Shown: one piece after another, positions 1 to 6,954 of the stretch | Layout of the letters: every line of letters begins with the position of its first letter | Position numbering within the stretch: the first letter of the stretch is position 1 | Assembly (NCBI GenBank): GCA_023139255.1 | Contig: JAGLNY010000072.1 | Location: 1 to 23,079, forward strand | Length of the DNA stretch: 23,079 nt | Direction: 5' to 3' | From: Spirochaetales bacterium | GTDB lineage: Bacteria; Spirochaetota; Spirochaetia; JABMQR01 | The notes under the pieces: generated by a model | Told to the model about the DNA's origin: nothing | Database searches by the model: none | Seen by the model: only the letters and a program-made list of their open reading frames with translations | Program-made: the position numbers and the translations under genes

Positions 1-285
1 ATCAGTCGTTCTACATACAGTAAAATTTTGAACACCTATTTTGAAGTCTAGAGAAAATTCCCACCCAGTCAACTTTTCACAAAACACTTTATAATCTTTT
101 ATTGAAGCTCCAAAACAAAAGTGAATTATCCGAACCAGTAGACTCTTACCTACACCATTATATGTTTTACCATCTTCGCTTGAGCCTGGATTTTTTTGTT
201 TAGCTACAACAAAATTAGGTCTATTAAGATTAAAATTTACAGTATTAAAACTATCTTTGTTGGAATAAACTTTTACTAGTTGCAT
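1..285 (-). CDS. ABC-3C system ABC ATPase (DUF2326-like), N-terminal fragment
   Basis: This frame opens with an ATG at 285 and stays open to base 1, so only the first 95 residues are in the window. They start MQLVKVYSNKDSF and carry a P-loop, NGVGKS, near residues 43-48, followed by a hydrophobic helix. A very early beta strand with a P-loop at about residue 45 is typical of SMC/RecN-like ABC ATPases of the DUF2326 type. In ABC-three-component conflict systems these pair with a short middle component and a C-terminal-component protein. The ATG overlaps the stop of the upstream 80-aa gene by 10 bases, so the genes are probably translationally coupled. The coiled coil, signature motif and Walker B would lie outside the window. 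The family call is from N-terminal resemblance and gene context. The gene is cut by the window edge, not shown to be broken. Confidence 0.72.
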   Translation of the reverse strand, partial: MQLVKVYSNKDSFNTVNFNLNRPNFVVAKQKNPGSSEDGKTYNGVGKSLLVRIIHFCFGASIKDYKVFCEKLTGWEFSLDFKIGVQNFTVCRTTD

Positions 286-518
286 TTCTTTAATTCTCCA
301 TTATCTTCATCTATCGCATTTACAGAGAAAAGAAACACTAGTGTCAGAAGCATATTGTCAAAACTATGCTTTTTAGAATACACCTTATTATTATAATCTT
401 TTAAATATTCCTGCCACAAGAAATCAATTGTAACACCATCATCAATTATTTGCAGAATATAACTACCAAAACCTAATAATGACTGCTCGATATTTGTATG
501 TTTTGTTGGAAGAATCAT
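276..518 (-). CDS. ABC-3C middle component (MC6-like small protein)
   Basis: An 80-residue protein beginning MILPTKHTNIEQSLLGFG. The opening LPTKH...SLLGxG pattern is what I recall of the ABC-3C middle-component families (MC6-like), small adaptor proteins encoded between the C-terminal-component gene and the ABC ATPase gene. The rest is short helices without catalytic motifs, ending in a lysine/cysteine-rich tail. The start is well supported: a perfect AGGAGG (complement of 523-528) precedes the ATG at 518, which shares an ATGA overlap with the stop of the 315-codon gene upstream. The stop overlaps the ATPase start downstream. The role, bridging sensor/effector and ATPase in an anti-phage or anti-plasmid complex, is inferred from published comparative genomics of the family, not from this sequence. 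Confidence 0.72.
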   Translation of the reverse strand: MILPTKHTNIEQSLLGFGSYILQIIDDGVTIDFLWQEYLKDYNNKVYSKKHSFDNMLLTLVFLFSVNAIDEDNGELKKCN

Positions 519-1429
519 TTATCCTCCTCATTCGGTTCTTCGAAGATATCGCAAGATTCAAAATACTTTGACATAATTACAATAACAGCTGATTGGTACA
601 TTTGCTCATTCTTAGGCGAAGCTTTATCTACTATTTTCCAAAAAAGATCGTCACCTGAAAAATGATTTTTCTCATCGATATAGATGTCATTTATTTTATC
701 TCGAAGCTCATCTGCAAGAAAATTACTGTTATTCACTAAGTAGTGCTCAAGGCTATTTACTTGAATGTACCCATTATTAAGATAATGAGTTGTTATTTCT
801 GTAAGATTGTTGAATTTAATTTTTTCTTCCCAATCAGGAAATTTTATATCAGGTTTCTCCCCTTTGGGTAAAGATATATTCATTATATAATCTATTACTT
901 CATTTAAAATCGAATAATCAAGTACTTTAATTTTAGCAGGATCAGGAATAATTCCAGTAATTACCATTATCTGATCATCTTCGAGAGAAAAAAGTAAGTT
1001 TTCAAGATCTTTAGCTGTCTTAAAACCCCCGTCATTTAAATTATTAATCTTTACAATATCGGAAATTGCTTGTTCAGAATCAGCGTTTACACCACGGTAT
1101 TTATCATTTACAACAAAGTAAAACTCTTTAACTGGTTGATTCCACTGCTGTACCAATCCTGAAAAGTCTTTTTTGAGTTTTGAAATAATTTTTGAGTAAC
1201 TTTTTTTTATTTCTTCTGGAGCAAAAACTTGAAAAAATATACTTCTATCAGGAATATATCCGTCGTTTTTTCGATCACCAATATTACCCCAAGGTTTGAT
1301 GGACACAAATCCTGGTTCTTTATAATTCATAATCGATGTAAAAATATCTTCGAAAGCCTGTCCATTAGCTTCAAAAATCTTATTCTTAAAGAGAATTCTT
1401 AAGATATATTTTTCTTCCTTGGTAAGCAT
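515..1429 (-). CDS. ABC-3C C-terminal-component protein with nuclease-like N-terminus
   Basis: First gene of the AT-rich minus-strand cassette, 304 residues from the start I prefer. Residues 47-58 (PWGNIGDRKNDG then Y) followed by FFQVFAP at about 65-71 form a pattern common in ABC-3C proteins. It resembles a restriction-endonuclease-like (PD-(D/E)XK-type) core, with D52/D56 and Q67 as candidate active-site positions. The C-terminal two thirds contain DxxIM...PDWEEKIKFNNL and a helical tail with no motif I recognise, matching the ABC-3C C-terminal domain. Start choice: an ATG at 1462 exists but lies inside a perfect TATAAT and has no Shine-Dalgarno. The ATG at 1429 has GGAG six bases upstream and would sit about 25 bases after the predicted transcript start. 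An ATG at 1441 is a third option. Nuclease function is inference. Confidence 0.72.
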   Translation of the reverse strand: MLTKEEKYILRILFKNKIFEANGQAFEDIFTSIMNYKEPGFVSIKPWGNIGDRKNDGYIPDRSIFFQVFAPEEIKKSYSKIISKLKKDFSGLVQQWNQPVKEFYFVVNDKYRGVNADSEQAISDIVKINNLNDGGFKTAKDLENLLFSLEDDQIMVITGIIPDPAKIKVLDYSILNEVIDYIMNISLPKGEKPDIKFPDWEEKIKFNNLTEITTHYLNNGYIQVNSLEHYLVNNSNFLADELRDKINDIYIDEKNHFSGDDLFWKIVDKASPKNEQMYQSAVIVIMSKYFESCDIFEEPNEEDK

Positions 1430-1460
1430 TATAAACTCCATAATCCCATCAATCTCTTTC

Positions 1461-1488
1461 ATTATACTATTTGTTTTATTTTATACAA
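1461..1488 (-). promoter_or_regulatory. Promoter of the ABC-3C cassette
   Basis: On the minus strand, TTGTAT (complement of 1483-1488) is followed after 16 bases by a perfect TATAAT (complement of 1461-1466). Transcription would begin near 1454, just upstream of the ATG at 1429. No other promoter-like pair is evident before the cassette. Confidence 0.5.
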
Positions 1489-1721
1489 CTAGTTTTTTCT
1501 TTACACGCAGTTCGTTACCCGCAGTTCAGATCGAAGGGAAACGACGTATAAAACGTAAATTGAACTATTGGCAGTTTTTTCCCAGGGTCTGGATTTTTTT
1601 GGTGATTATAACCATAATCATGTTAAACCAGGGTTAGTTATAAAATGACTACCAAAAAATCATTTGAGACTCCTGTTCAAATTCCTACTGTTTGCTGTTT
1701 TTAAAAGGGAGATTATGTTCT
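1489..1721. other. Non-coding junction between AT-rich cassette and gpsA
   Basis: This interval separates the AT-rich cassette from the more balanced gpsA region. It holds two copies of CGCAGTTC at 1507-1514 and 1522-1529. It also holds a perfect inverted repeat, TGATTAT/ATAATCA (1603-1609 and 1614-1620, four-base spacer), which could be an operator or a weak hairpin. An AGGGAG at 1706-1711 serves gpsA. I see no convincing gene here. A 72-codon plus-strand frame (1419-1637) may contain the tail of a displaced membrane-protein gene. Confidence 0.35.
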
Positions 1722-2681
1722 ATGCAAAAAACTAATTCAATCGTTATAGCCGGCGCCGGTGTTTTCGGAACAGCCCTGGCTCAAAGACTCTCGTGGAACC
1801 CGAAGAACAGGATAACCCTTTACACAATTGAGCCGGATGTAGTATCGGATATTAATGAGTGTAACCAGAACGCAAAATACTTCCCTGGTAGGCATATCAA
1901 TGCCGATATTAACGCAACTCTTGATATCACATGTGCTTACAGTGCCGATGTAATTTTCCTTGCAGTCCCCTCTCAGGTTATTGAATCATATACACATGAA
2001 ATATTCCCCCACATGCAGCAGAAAACCCGTATTGTAAATCTTGCGAAGGGTCTCTCCGTAGACGGCAGCTTTCTTATCGACTCCATTCCCTTTGCCCGCG
2101 TCGGATCACTAAAAGGCCCGACCTTTGCTGTTGAAATCATGAACGGTGTCCCATCCGCTCTCACCTACGGCGGTGCAACCGAGGATTTTTCTTATATCGC
2201 TGAAGTCTTTCAGGAAACAGGGATATCCCTTGATCATGCGGCTGACCTCAGGGGTGTCGAGCTGTTGAGTGTCCTGAAAAACATGTATGCCATAGCAATC
2301 GGTATTGTATCCGGACGTTATAACTCACCGAATGTGGATTTTCTGGTAATGACAAAAGCAGTAAATGAAATGCGGGAGCTGCTTGAGCTGTACGGCTGCA
2401 GCAGTAATACTATTTTTAACTACTGCGGTATCGGCGATCTGGGTCTTACATCGCTAAACGACCTAAGCAGGAACAGGACCCTGGGGCTGCTTATCGGGAA
2501 AGGTTTCTTTAATGACCCGAAAAGCTCAACGGTAATTGAGGGGCTCAGGACTATACGCCTGCTTGGTGAACTTGTAAGGGAAAAAGGACTGGAGGACAAA
2601 TTCATTGTCCTTGAAGCCCTGTATGCCCTTATGTATTCCGGGATGAGTCTTAACGATTACTATTTAACGGTTCTTTCCTAA
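1722..2681 (+). CDS. gpsA: NAD(P)H-dependent glycerol-3-phosphate dehydrogenase
   Basis: Reduces DHAP to sn-glycerol-3-phosphate in the cytoplasm, the first committed step of glycerophospholipid synthesis. The 319-residue protein has the N-terminal Rossmann motif GAGVFG (11-16), LAVPSQ, the VNLAKG segment, the family signature LKGPTFAVEI, and the C-terminal block LKNMYAIAIGI...GIGDLGLTS...SRNRTLG, which carries the conserved lysine and the phosphate-binding NRT. Length is normal for GpsA (about 320-340). I chose the ATG at 1722 (MQKTN) because the Rossmann strand starts right after it. The TTG at 1692 only adds ten residues. The Shine-Dalgarno AGGGAG lies 10 bases upstream, slightly far. It stands alone, convergent with the next gene. 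It matters to the downstream lipid locus because GpsA and the GlpA-type oxidase run the same reaction in opposite directions. Confidence 0.93.
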   Translation: MQKTNSIVIAGAGVFGTALAQRLSWNPKNRITLYTIEPDVVSDINECNQNAKYFPGRHINADINATLDITCAYSADVIFLAVPSQVIESYTHEIFPHMQQKTRIVNLAKGLSVDGSFLIDSIPFARVGSLKGPTFAVEIMNGVPSALTYGGATEDFSYIAEVFQETGISLDHAADLRGVELLSVLKNMYAIAIGIVSGRYNSPNVDFLVMTKAVNEMRELLELYGCSSNTIFNYCGIGDLGLTSLNDLSRNRTLGLLIGKGFFNDPKSSTVIEGLRTIRLLGELVREKGLEDKFIVLEALYALMYSGMSLNDYYLTVLS

Positions 2682-2690
2682 CAACTCTTT

Positions 2691-2711
2691 CCTGGAAAAA
2701 CTTTTTCCGGG
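2691..2711. terminator. Bidirectional hairpin terminator between gpsA and the FAH-fold gene
   Basis: CCTGGAAA pairs with TTTCCGGG around an AACTT loop (eight pairs, one G-U). The A and T runs within the arms allow it to work on both strands, and it lies exactly between the convergent stops at 2681 and 2723. Confidence 0.6.
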
Positions 2712-2722
2712 CAACCGGATTC

Positions 2723-3352
2723 TTAATCACCCTGCTGTGCAGTTACTACGACCTCTAGTACTTTGTCGCCTTCAAGATAGGCTTCCAGTATATCACCGGG
2801 AAGTACAGGACCAACTCCTTCAGGTGTCCCGGTCAGGATGATATCTCCCGGATCAATCGAGACAAACCGGGAAACATAAGCAATCAACTGGTCAACAGGG
2901 AAAATCATATCCTTTGTATAACCCACTTGGCGGGTTTCATCATTTATTCGCAGTTCAATCGCGAGTTCCTGCACTCCCTTTCCTAATGTATGTACATTAA
3001 CCCAGCTGCCAACGGGAGCAGAATCCTCAAAAGCCTTGCAGATCTCCCAGGGAAAACCAAGCTCTATCTGCCGTCTCTGCAGATCTCGGGCAGTAAAATC
3101 TATCCCAAGGGTAACCTTTGAGTAGCAGGATGATGCTTCAGCCTGGGAGATATTTCTTCCCCCTCTGTCTATAAGGATGGCAAGCTCAACTTCATGGTGT
3201 ATATCAGTGGAAAAATCCGGGTAAGGAAAAACTCCCTGGGTTACCGGATTTGCATTGTCAGGTTTAAAAAAGAACATCGGGTCAGAAGGTTTCAACCCAC
3301 CCATTTCCTGTGCATGTGCAAGATAGTTTTTCCCAATACAAATAAATTTCAT
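2723..3352 (-). CDS. Fumarylacetoacetate hydrolase-fold protein (acylpyruvase/FAHD1-like)
   Basis: A 209-residue single-domain FAH-fold enzyme. Members hydrolyse C-C bonds of acylpyruvates or decarboxylate oxaloacetate with a divalent metal. The protein starts MKFICIGKNYLAHA, the usual N-terminal strand and conserved N-Y. It has the metal-ligand motif H-x-E-x-E (HHEVELAIL), GIDFTARDLQ, KAFEDSAPVG, and the closing TGTPEGVG. This matches the short FAHD1/YcgM class rather than full-length fumarylacetoacetase. The start at 3352 is set by a perfect GGAGG (complement of 3358-3362) five bases upstream. The adjacent ATG at 3355 is too close to it, and a longer frame to 3403 lacks a ribosome site. Substrate cannot be told from the sequence, and the neighbours give no pathway clue. 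Confidence 0.87.
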   Translation of the reverse strand: MKFICIGKNYLAHAQEMGGLKPSDPMFFFKPDNANPVTQGVFPYPDFSTDIHHEVELAILIDRGGRNISQAEASSCYSKVTLGIDFTARDLQRRQIELGFPWEICKAFEDSAPVGSWVNVHTLGKGVQELAIELRINDETRQVGYTKDMIFPVDQLIAYVSRFVSIDPGDIILTGTPEGVGPVLPGDILEAYLEGDKVLEVVVTAQQGD

Positions 3353-3362
3353 CATGTCCTCC

Positions 3363-3601
3363 AGAATTGCTTCACTGTACCTCAAATATTCCTGACAATA
3401 CAATAGAGATTCCTTAAAGAATCAAGCTGACAGTATCCTTATTTTAGGAAAGAAGTTAGATTGATAATCCGCTATTAATTCAGCAGGAAGTTTTTGTTTT
3501 TAATAGAATTTTCTCTAAATTAAAACCTGTTTTCATGCTGATTCAATTAATTCAGTGAACTAAAACCATTTCAATTTTTTGTAAATAGCGTGTTTTTTTA
3601 A
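3363..3601. other. AT-rich intergenic stretch upstream of the FAH-fold gene and nrdD
   Basis: No gene is visible. It contains a near-perfect 16-base palindrome, GATTC-CTTAAA-GAATC (3408-3423), in the likely promoter/leader area of the minus-strand FAH-fold gene. It also has two copies of ATTAATTCAG (3474-3483 and 3546-3555). The segment 3576-3591 (TTTTTGTAAATAGCGT) resembles half of an NrdR box and is centred 42 bases from the strong box downstream. Confidence 0.4.
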
Positions 3602-3633
3602 TTGACGAAACCACAACACACAATATATAGTGG
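3602..3633 (+). promoter_or_regulatory. nrdD promoter overlapped by an NrdR-box-like operator
   Basis: TTGACG (3602-3607) and TATAGT (3626-3631) with an 18-base spacer form a good sigma-70 promoter. The site ACACAATATATAGTGG (3618-3633) closely fits the NrdR box consensus (ACACWATATATWGTGT-like) and covers the -10 element, as expected for repression by the ATP-cone regulator NrdR. A weaker CACA-AAATTC-TGTG site at 3672-3685 is centred 53 bases downstream, about five helical turns. NrdR boxes normally occur in pairs about 31 bases apart, and no perfect partner at that distance was seen. Confidence 0.6.
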
Positions 3634-3637
3634 TATA

Positions 3638-3827
3638 TGACGTTGTGATGGACACATCTTTTTTACTAATCCACAAAATTCTGTGAAGTGTTTTATTCAG
3701 CAGAACATGTCTGGAAAGTACATGATCATTCCAGCCGGTGAACTTCTGGTTTCGACATGACGCACTGTTTCATATATAAAAAGTAAAAATTAAAAACAAA
3801 TAGTAATAGTAAATAAAGGAGCAATTT
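3638..3827 (+). promoter_or_regulatory. Long nrdD leader with possible three-way RNA fold
   Basis: The predicted transcript has a leader of about 190 bases. CATGTC (3706-3711) can pair with GACATG (3754-3759). Inside that stem, TGGAA/TTCCA (3712-3716 with 3729-3733) and CCGG/CTGG (3735-3738 with 3746-3749, one G-U) form two hairpins, giving a three-way junction. CCAG (3731-3734) can alternatively pair with CTGG (3746-3749), so two exclusive folds exist. No known riboswitch consensus was recognised. A strong ribosome site, AAAGGAG, precedes the start codon. Confidence 0.3.
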
Positions 3828-6530
3828 ATGATGGACCAATCTCTGCAGTTTGACGGATTCAGGAAAAGAAGCGGGGATATCGTCCCATTTAGCAAAGAGA
3901 AAATTGAGTCAGCAATACTGAATGCCGGAGAGGCTGTAAAGAGAAACGGCGGGGAGTCTTCCATTACCCCGGTAGAAGCAGTTCGGTTAACTGAAATTAT
4001 CCTTGAACAGCTAAACACCCCATCATCAGAATATTATGTCCACACCCAGGCTGACAATACCAGAACCCCGCACATTGAGGATGTCCAGGATCTTGTAGAG
4101 ATAGCGCTTGCTGAAGAGGGTCATGCATCCGTAGTTTCCGCATATAAACGCTACAGGAAACAGCGGGAAGTGGCTCGCAGACAGATCCGTGTCCGAAGTA
4201 ATCTGGATAAATCAGAAATTGATGTAACAGATGCCAGCCTTCTCCTTGTTGAGTCCACATCAGGAAATATCACCAAACCATGGAATAGAACAGAGATTGT
4301 CCGTCAGATCGTCGAAGAAACAGACCTTTCTGTTGAGGCATCAATCAGCGTGGCAAAAGAGGTGGAAAACATGGTTCTCAAGGGCTCGTTTAAGCTGCTA
4401 AATACCGCGCTGATCCGGGAACTGGTTAACAATGTCATGATTGACCGGGGCTATACAGCCCAGCTACAGGATCTCTCAATATACCGGATACCAAAAAAAT
4501 TCGTTGAGCAGCTGATGTTCACAAAAGGAACAGAAAACAGCAATATCGTGAACAACAACCCTGAGGCAGTTAATCTCGGACTGTCTGAACTGGTCCTTAA
4601 ACAGTGGGGACTTGAAACCATTTTCTCACCTGAAGTTAAACGGGCACATGATACCGGAGCTATCCATCTTCATGACCTTGGATATCCCCACCGGGTCTAC
4701 TGCTCTTCTCATTCGATAGAGTATATCAAAAAATACGGCCTCACCGGCCTCAGCAACCTTAATACCGAATCAAAACCTGCCCGAACTGCAAGCGTCCTGA
4801 CAGGTCACCTCAATACGTTCCTGGCAAGTATGCAGGCCAATTACGCTGGGGCTCTGGGAATAGCATACATCAACATTCTATATGCACCCTATCTCGAGGG
4901 TATGGAAAGCTCACAGATGAAACAGATTGCCCAGGAGCTTATCTTTAACGGTGCACAAAATGCCTTTTCACGAGGCGGACAAACTTTATTCCTTGATTTC
5001 AATATTCATACCGGTGTTCCTGGGTATCTTCAGGATGTTCCTGCAATCGGACCGCGCGGTAATTATATGATCTTTATCGATGGAGAAAAACTTCCTCTTG
5101 AGGAGGTCCTGAGAGATGACCTGGACCATGCCGATAACAAGCTTATGGATCTTTTCTACACTGATACAGACGGTAACCGGCACCTGGTGTTGAGGGAACT
5201 TACGGATACGGATAAAGGAATAGTCTACGATAAAACAGTAGAGGCCGGGATTGATGAAAATGACTGGAAAATAGTTACCTATGGCGACTATACCAAAGAG
5301 GCCAGAGATTTTGCCGGAGCCCTTCTTACTGTCTGGGGTGAAGGTGATAAAAACGGCCATATTTTTGAGTTTCCGAAATGTGATTTTCATGTTAGTGATG
5401 AAACATTTAATGATCCCGCACAATACGCGATTTATATGAAGGCCTGCGAACTGGCAAGCAAGAACGGGTCAACCTATTTTATTTTTGATCGTGACGAAGT
5501 AACCCTATCCGCTTGCTGCCGTCTCCGTACCACTATCCAGGACAACCGCATGCTCAAACACCCTGAATCCATGCGTTTCTGCGGATTTCAAAATGTGACT
5601 ATCAATATACCACAGGCAGCATACCGGGCGGCCAGGAAAGGTGAAAAAAATCTTACAGGACTTTTCAGTGAACTGGATACCACCATGGAACTGGCAGTTG
5701 AGGCACATCTCCAGAAAAAAGCCAGAATCAAAGAAATGATGAGTGAACCCGGCAGACCGCTCTACCAGCTAGGTAAAGAGGCTTGTGACGGCAGACCTTA
5801 TGTAGAACTGGACAAAGCAACCTACATTCTTGGGTTAATCGGGGTAAACGATGCAGTAAATTTCCTGAGTGGAATGGAACTGCACGAAAACGATGAAGCC
5901 ATGAATATGGGTCTTAAGATAGTTGCCCATATGTTTCTCAAGTCAAAAAAATTAGCTGCCAAACACAACCTGAAATTCAGTCTTGAAGAATCCCCCGCCG
6001 AAAGTGCAGCAAGACGACTAGCTAAAACTGATCTTATATACTACAGCAAAGAAGCGACAGATATAGTAAAGGGTGAAGATGAAGATTCCATTTATTACAC
6101 CAATTCTATTCACATGACCGCAGATGCCCCGATATCCCTGGTTGAGCGCATCCGTCTTCAGAGCAAATATCACAGTATGATAGAATCCGGTGCAATTACC
6201 CATGCTTTCGTCGGTGAAGAACAGCCGTCAGCTGAATCGATTGCAGCATTGATGAAAGAGGTTCTTTTCAGGACTCAAAGTGCACAGGTTACTATTTCTC
6301 CGGAATTCACTTTCTGTATGGATTGCAACCATAATTTTCGGGGATTGTCAGAGACCTGCGAACGCTGCGGGTCGGCAAATGTGTTTGGGGAAACCCGGGT
6401 TGTGGGGTATTTCAGCCGAATCCAGAACTGGAATAAATCTAAACGATATGGGGAATTGGTTGCCCGGCAGCGTGGTAATTATGCTGTAGAAACAGCTGAA
6501 CAGAGTGAGGAGCTTATCCGCTTTGCATAA
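3828..6530 (+). CDS. nrdD: Anaerobic (class III) ribonucleoside-triphosphate reductase
   Basis: Oxygen-sensitive glycyl-radical enzyme that makes deoxyribonucleotides from NTPs. The 900-residue protein starts with an ATP-cone (about residues 8-105, KRSGDIVPFSKEKI) that mediates allosteric dATP/ATP control. A second ATP-cone-like segment follows (about 130-215, WNRTEIVRQIVEET...LIRELVNNVM). The barrel contains YCSSHSIEYI, GAQNAFSRGGQTLFLDF and the cysteine pair SACCRLR. Near the C-terminus are the zinc ligands CMDC...CERC and the glycyl-radical loop RVVGYFSRIQNWNK, which puts the radical on Gly860. Start: the first of two adjacent ATGs, six bases after GGAG. It is co-directional with the redoxin-like and nrdG genes that follow. 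NrdR-type control is suggested by the overlapping operator upstream. The C-C pair and the redoxin neighbour suggest the thioredoxin/glutaredoxin-reduced subtype rather than the formate-using E. coli type (inference). Confidence 0.96.
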   Translation: MMDQSLQFDGFRKRSGDIVPFSKEKIESAILNAGEAVKRNGGESSITPVEAVRLTEIILEQLNTPSSEYYVHTQADNTRTPHIEDVQDLVEIALAEEGHASVVSAYKRYRKQREVARRQIRVRSNLDKSEIDVTDASLLLVESTSGNITKPWNRTEIVRQIVEETDLSVEASISVAKEVENMVLKGSFKLLNTALIRELVNNVMIDRGYTAQLQDLSIYRIPKKFVEQLMFTKGTENSNIVNNNPEAVNLGLSELVLKQWGLETIFSPEVKRAHDTGAIHLHDLGYPHRVYCSSHSIEYIKKYGLTGLSNLNTESKPARTASVLTGHLNTFLASMQANYAGALGIAYINILYAPYLEGMESSQMKQIAQELIFNGAQNAFSRGGQTLFLDFNIHTGVPGYLQDVPAIGPRGNYMIFIDGEKLPLEEVLRDDLDHADNKLMDLFYTDTDGNRHLVLRELTDTDKGIVYDKTVEAGIDENDWKIVTYGDYTKEARDFAGALLTVWGEGDKNGHIFEFPKCDFHVSDETFNDPAQYAIYMKACELASKNGSTYFIFDRDEVTLSACCRLRTTIQDNRMLKHPESMRFCGFQNVTINIPQAAYRAARKGEKNLTGLFSELDTTMELAVEAHLQKKARIKEMMSEPGRPLYQLGKEACDGRPYVELDKATYILGLIGVNDAVNFLSGMELHENDEAMNMGLKIVAHMFLKSKKLAAKHNLKFSLEESPAESAARRLAKTDLIYYSKEATDIVKGEDEDSIYYTNSIHMTADAPISLVERIRLQSKYHSMIESGAITHAFVGEEQPSAESIAALMKEVLFRTQSAQVTISPEFTFCMDCNHNFRGLSETCERCGSANVFGETRVVGYFSRIQNWNKSKRYGELVARQRGNYAVETAEQSEELIRFA

Positions 6531-6555
6531 CTTGTATACTGAAGGAGCGACAGCT

Positions 6556-6954
6556 TTGGATTTAAGACCTTATCAGATTGTAATATTCGGCAAAGCAGGC
6601 TGTGAAAAATGCAAACTGCTTAATAAACGCGTAGATAAAATCCTTGAGAAAACTGAATGGCAGGATTTTGAAAAAGTGTATCTTGATATCATGACAGAGG
6701 ATGGGTTAATAGATTTCTGTAATGCCGAATGCATTAACCCGCAGCGAATACCGGCCTTTGTCATTAAAGAGTTTGATACTGAACGGGACAGGTATGAATT
6801 TGTGATAAACAAAGCTCCCGGCTCACATGATGCTGTCTGTGGGAGTACAAAACTGTATACCTATCTGGGTATTCAAACAGACTATACTTCAACCGGTACT
6901 ATTACCCCAAAAATGATTCAGCATATTTTGCTGGAGGCAAGGGAAAACTGTTAA
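6556..6954 (+). CDS. Glutaredoxin-like protein of the anaerobic RNR operon
   Basis: A 132-residue thioredoxin-fold protein. Strand YQIVIFGKAGC leads to the redox motif C16-E-K-C19, a helix of basic residues, and the cis-proline loop RIPAFVI. This is the layout of NrdH/glutaredoxin-type dithiol proteins, with a longer C-terminal tail ending ARENC. Two further cysteines lie in an FCNAEC segment. It sits 25 bases after nrdD and overlaps the nrdG frame, so it is probably the electron donor for NrdD or helps NrdG activation (inference from context). I start it at the TTG at 6556, eight bases behind GGAG (6544-6547). The in-frame GTG at 6505 lies inside nrdD without a ribosome site. A specific symbol is not assigned because it is longer than canonical NrdH. 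Confidence 0.78.
   Translation: MDLRPYQIVIFGKAGCEKCKLLNKRVDKILEKTEWQDFEKVYLDIMTEDGLIDFCNAECINPQRIPAFVIKEFDTERDRYEFVINKAPGSHDAVCGSTKLYTYLGIQTDYTSTGTITPKMIQHILLEARENC

Noticed and set aside
1419..1637. 72-codon plus-strand frame with two hydrophobic stretches
   Set aside because: It begins inside the opposite-strand CTD gene, has no ribosome site at its TTG, and spans the cassette promoter. Only its last 40 codons might be a gene remnant, and I could not identify them.
2420..2605. Antisense frames within gpsA
   Set aside because: They are complementary-strand shadows of a well-supported gene without initiation signals.
3474..3555. Two ATTAATTCAG copies as a repeat array
   Set aside because: There are only two short AT-rich copies 72 bases apart with no regular structure, which could occur by chance. 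No CRISPR array was seen anywhere in the window.
3705..3759. Purine or 2'-deoxyguanosine riboswitch
   Set aside because: A three-way fold is possible, but the conserved junction bases of that class are absent. Kept only as an unclassified leader structure.
4986..5423. 145-codon antisense frame inside nrdD
   Set aside because: It is a shadow of a long conserved gene, with no ribosome site, promoter or recognisable motif.
6937..6954. Programmed -1 frameshift fusing the redoxin and NrdG
   Set aside because: GGGAAAAC is not in the right phase for a classic X-XXY-YYZ slippery heptamer, and no downstream stimulator was evident. An independent start is simpler.
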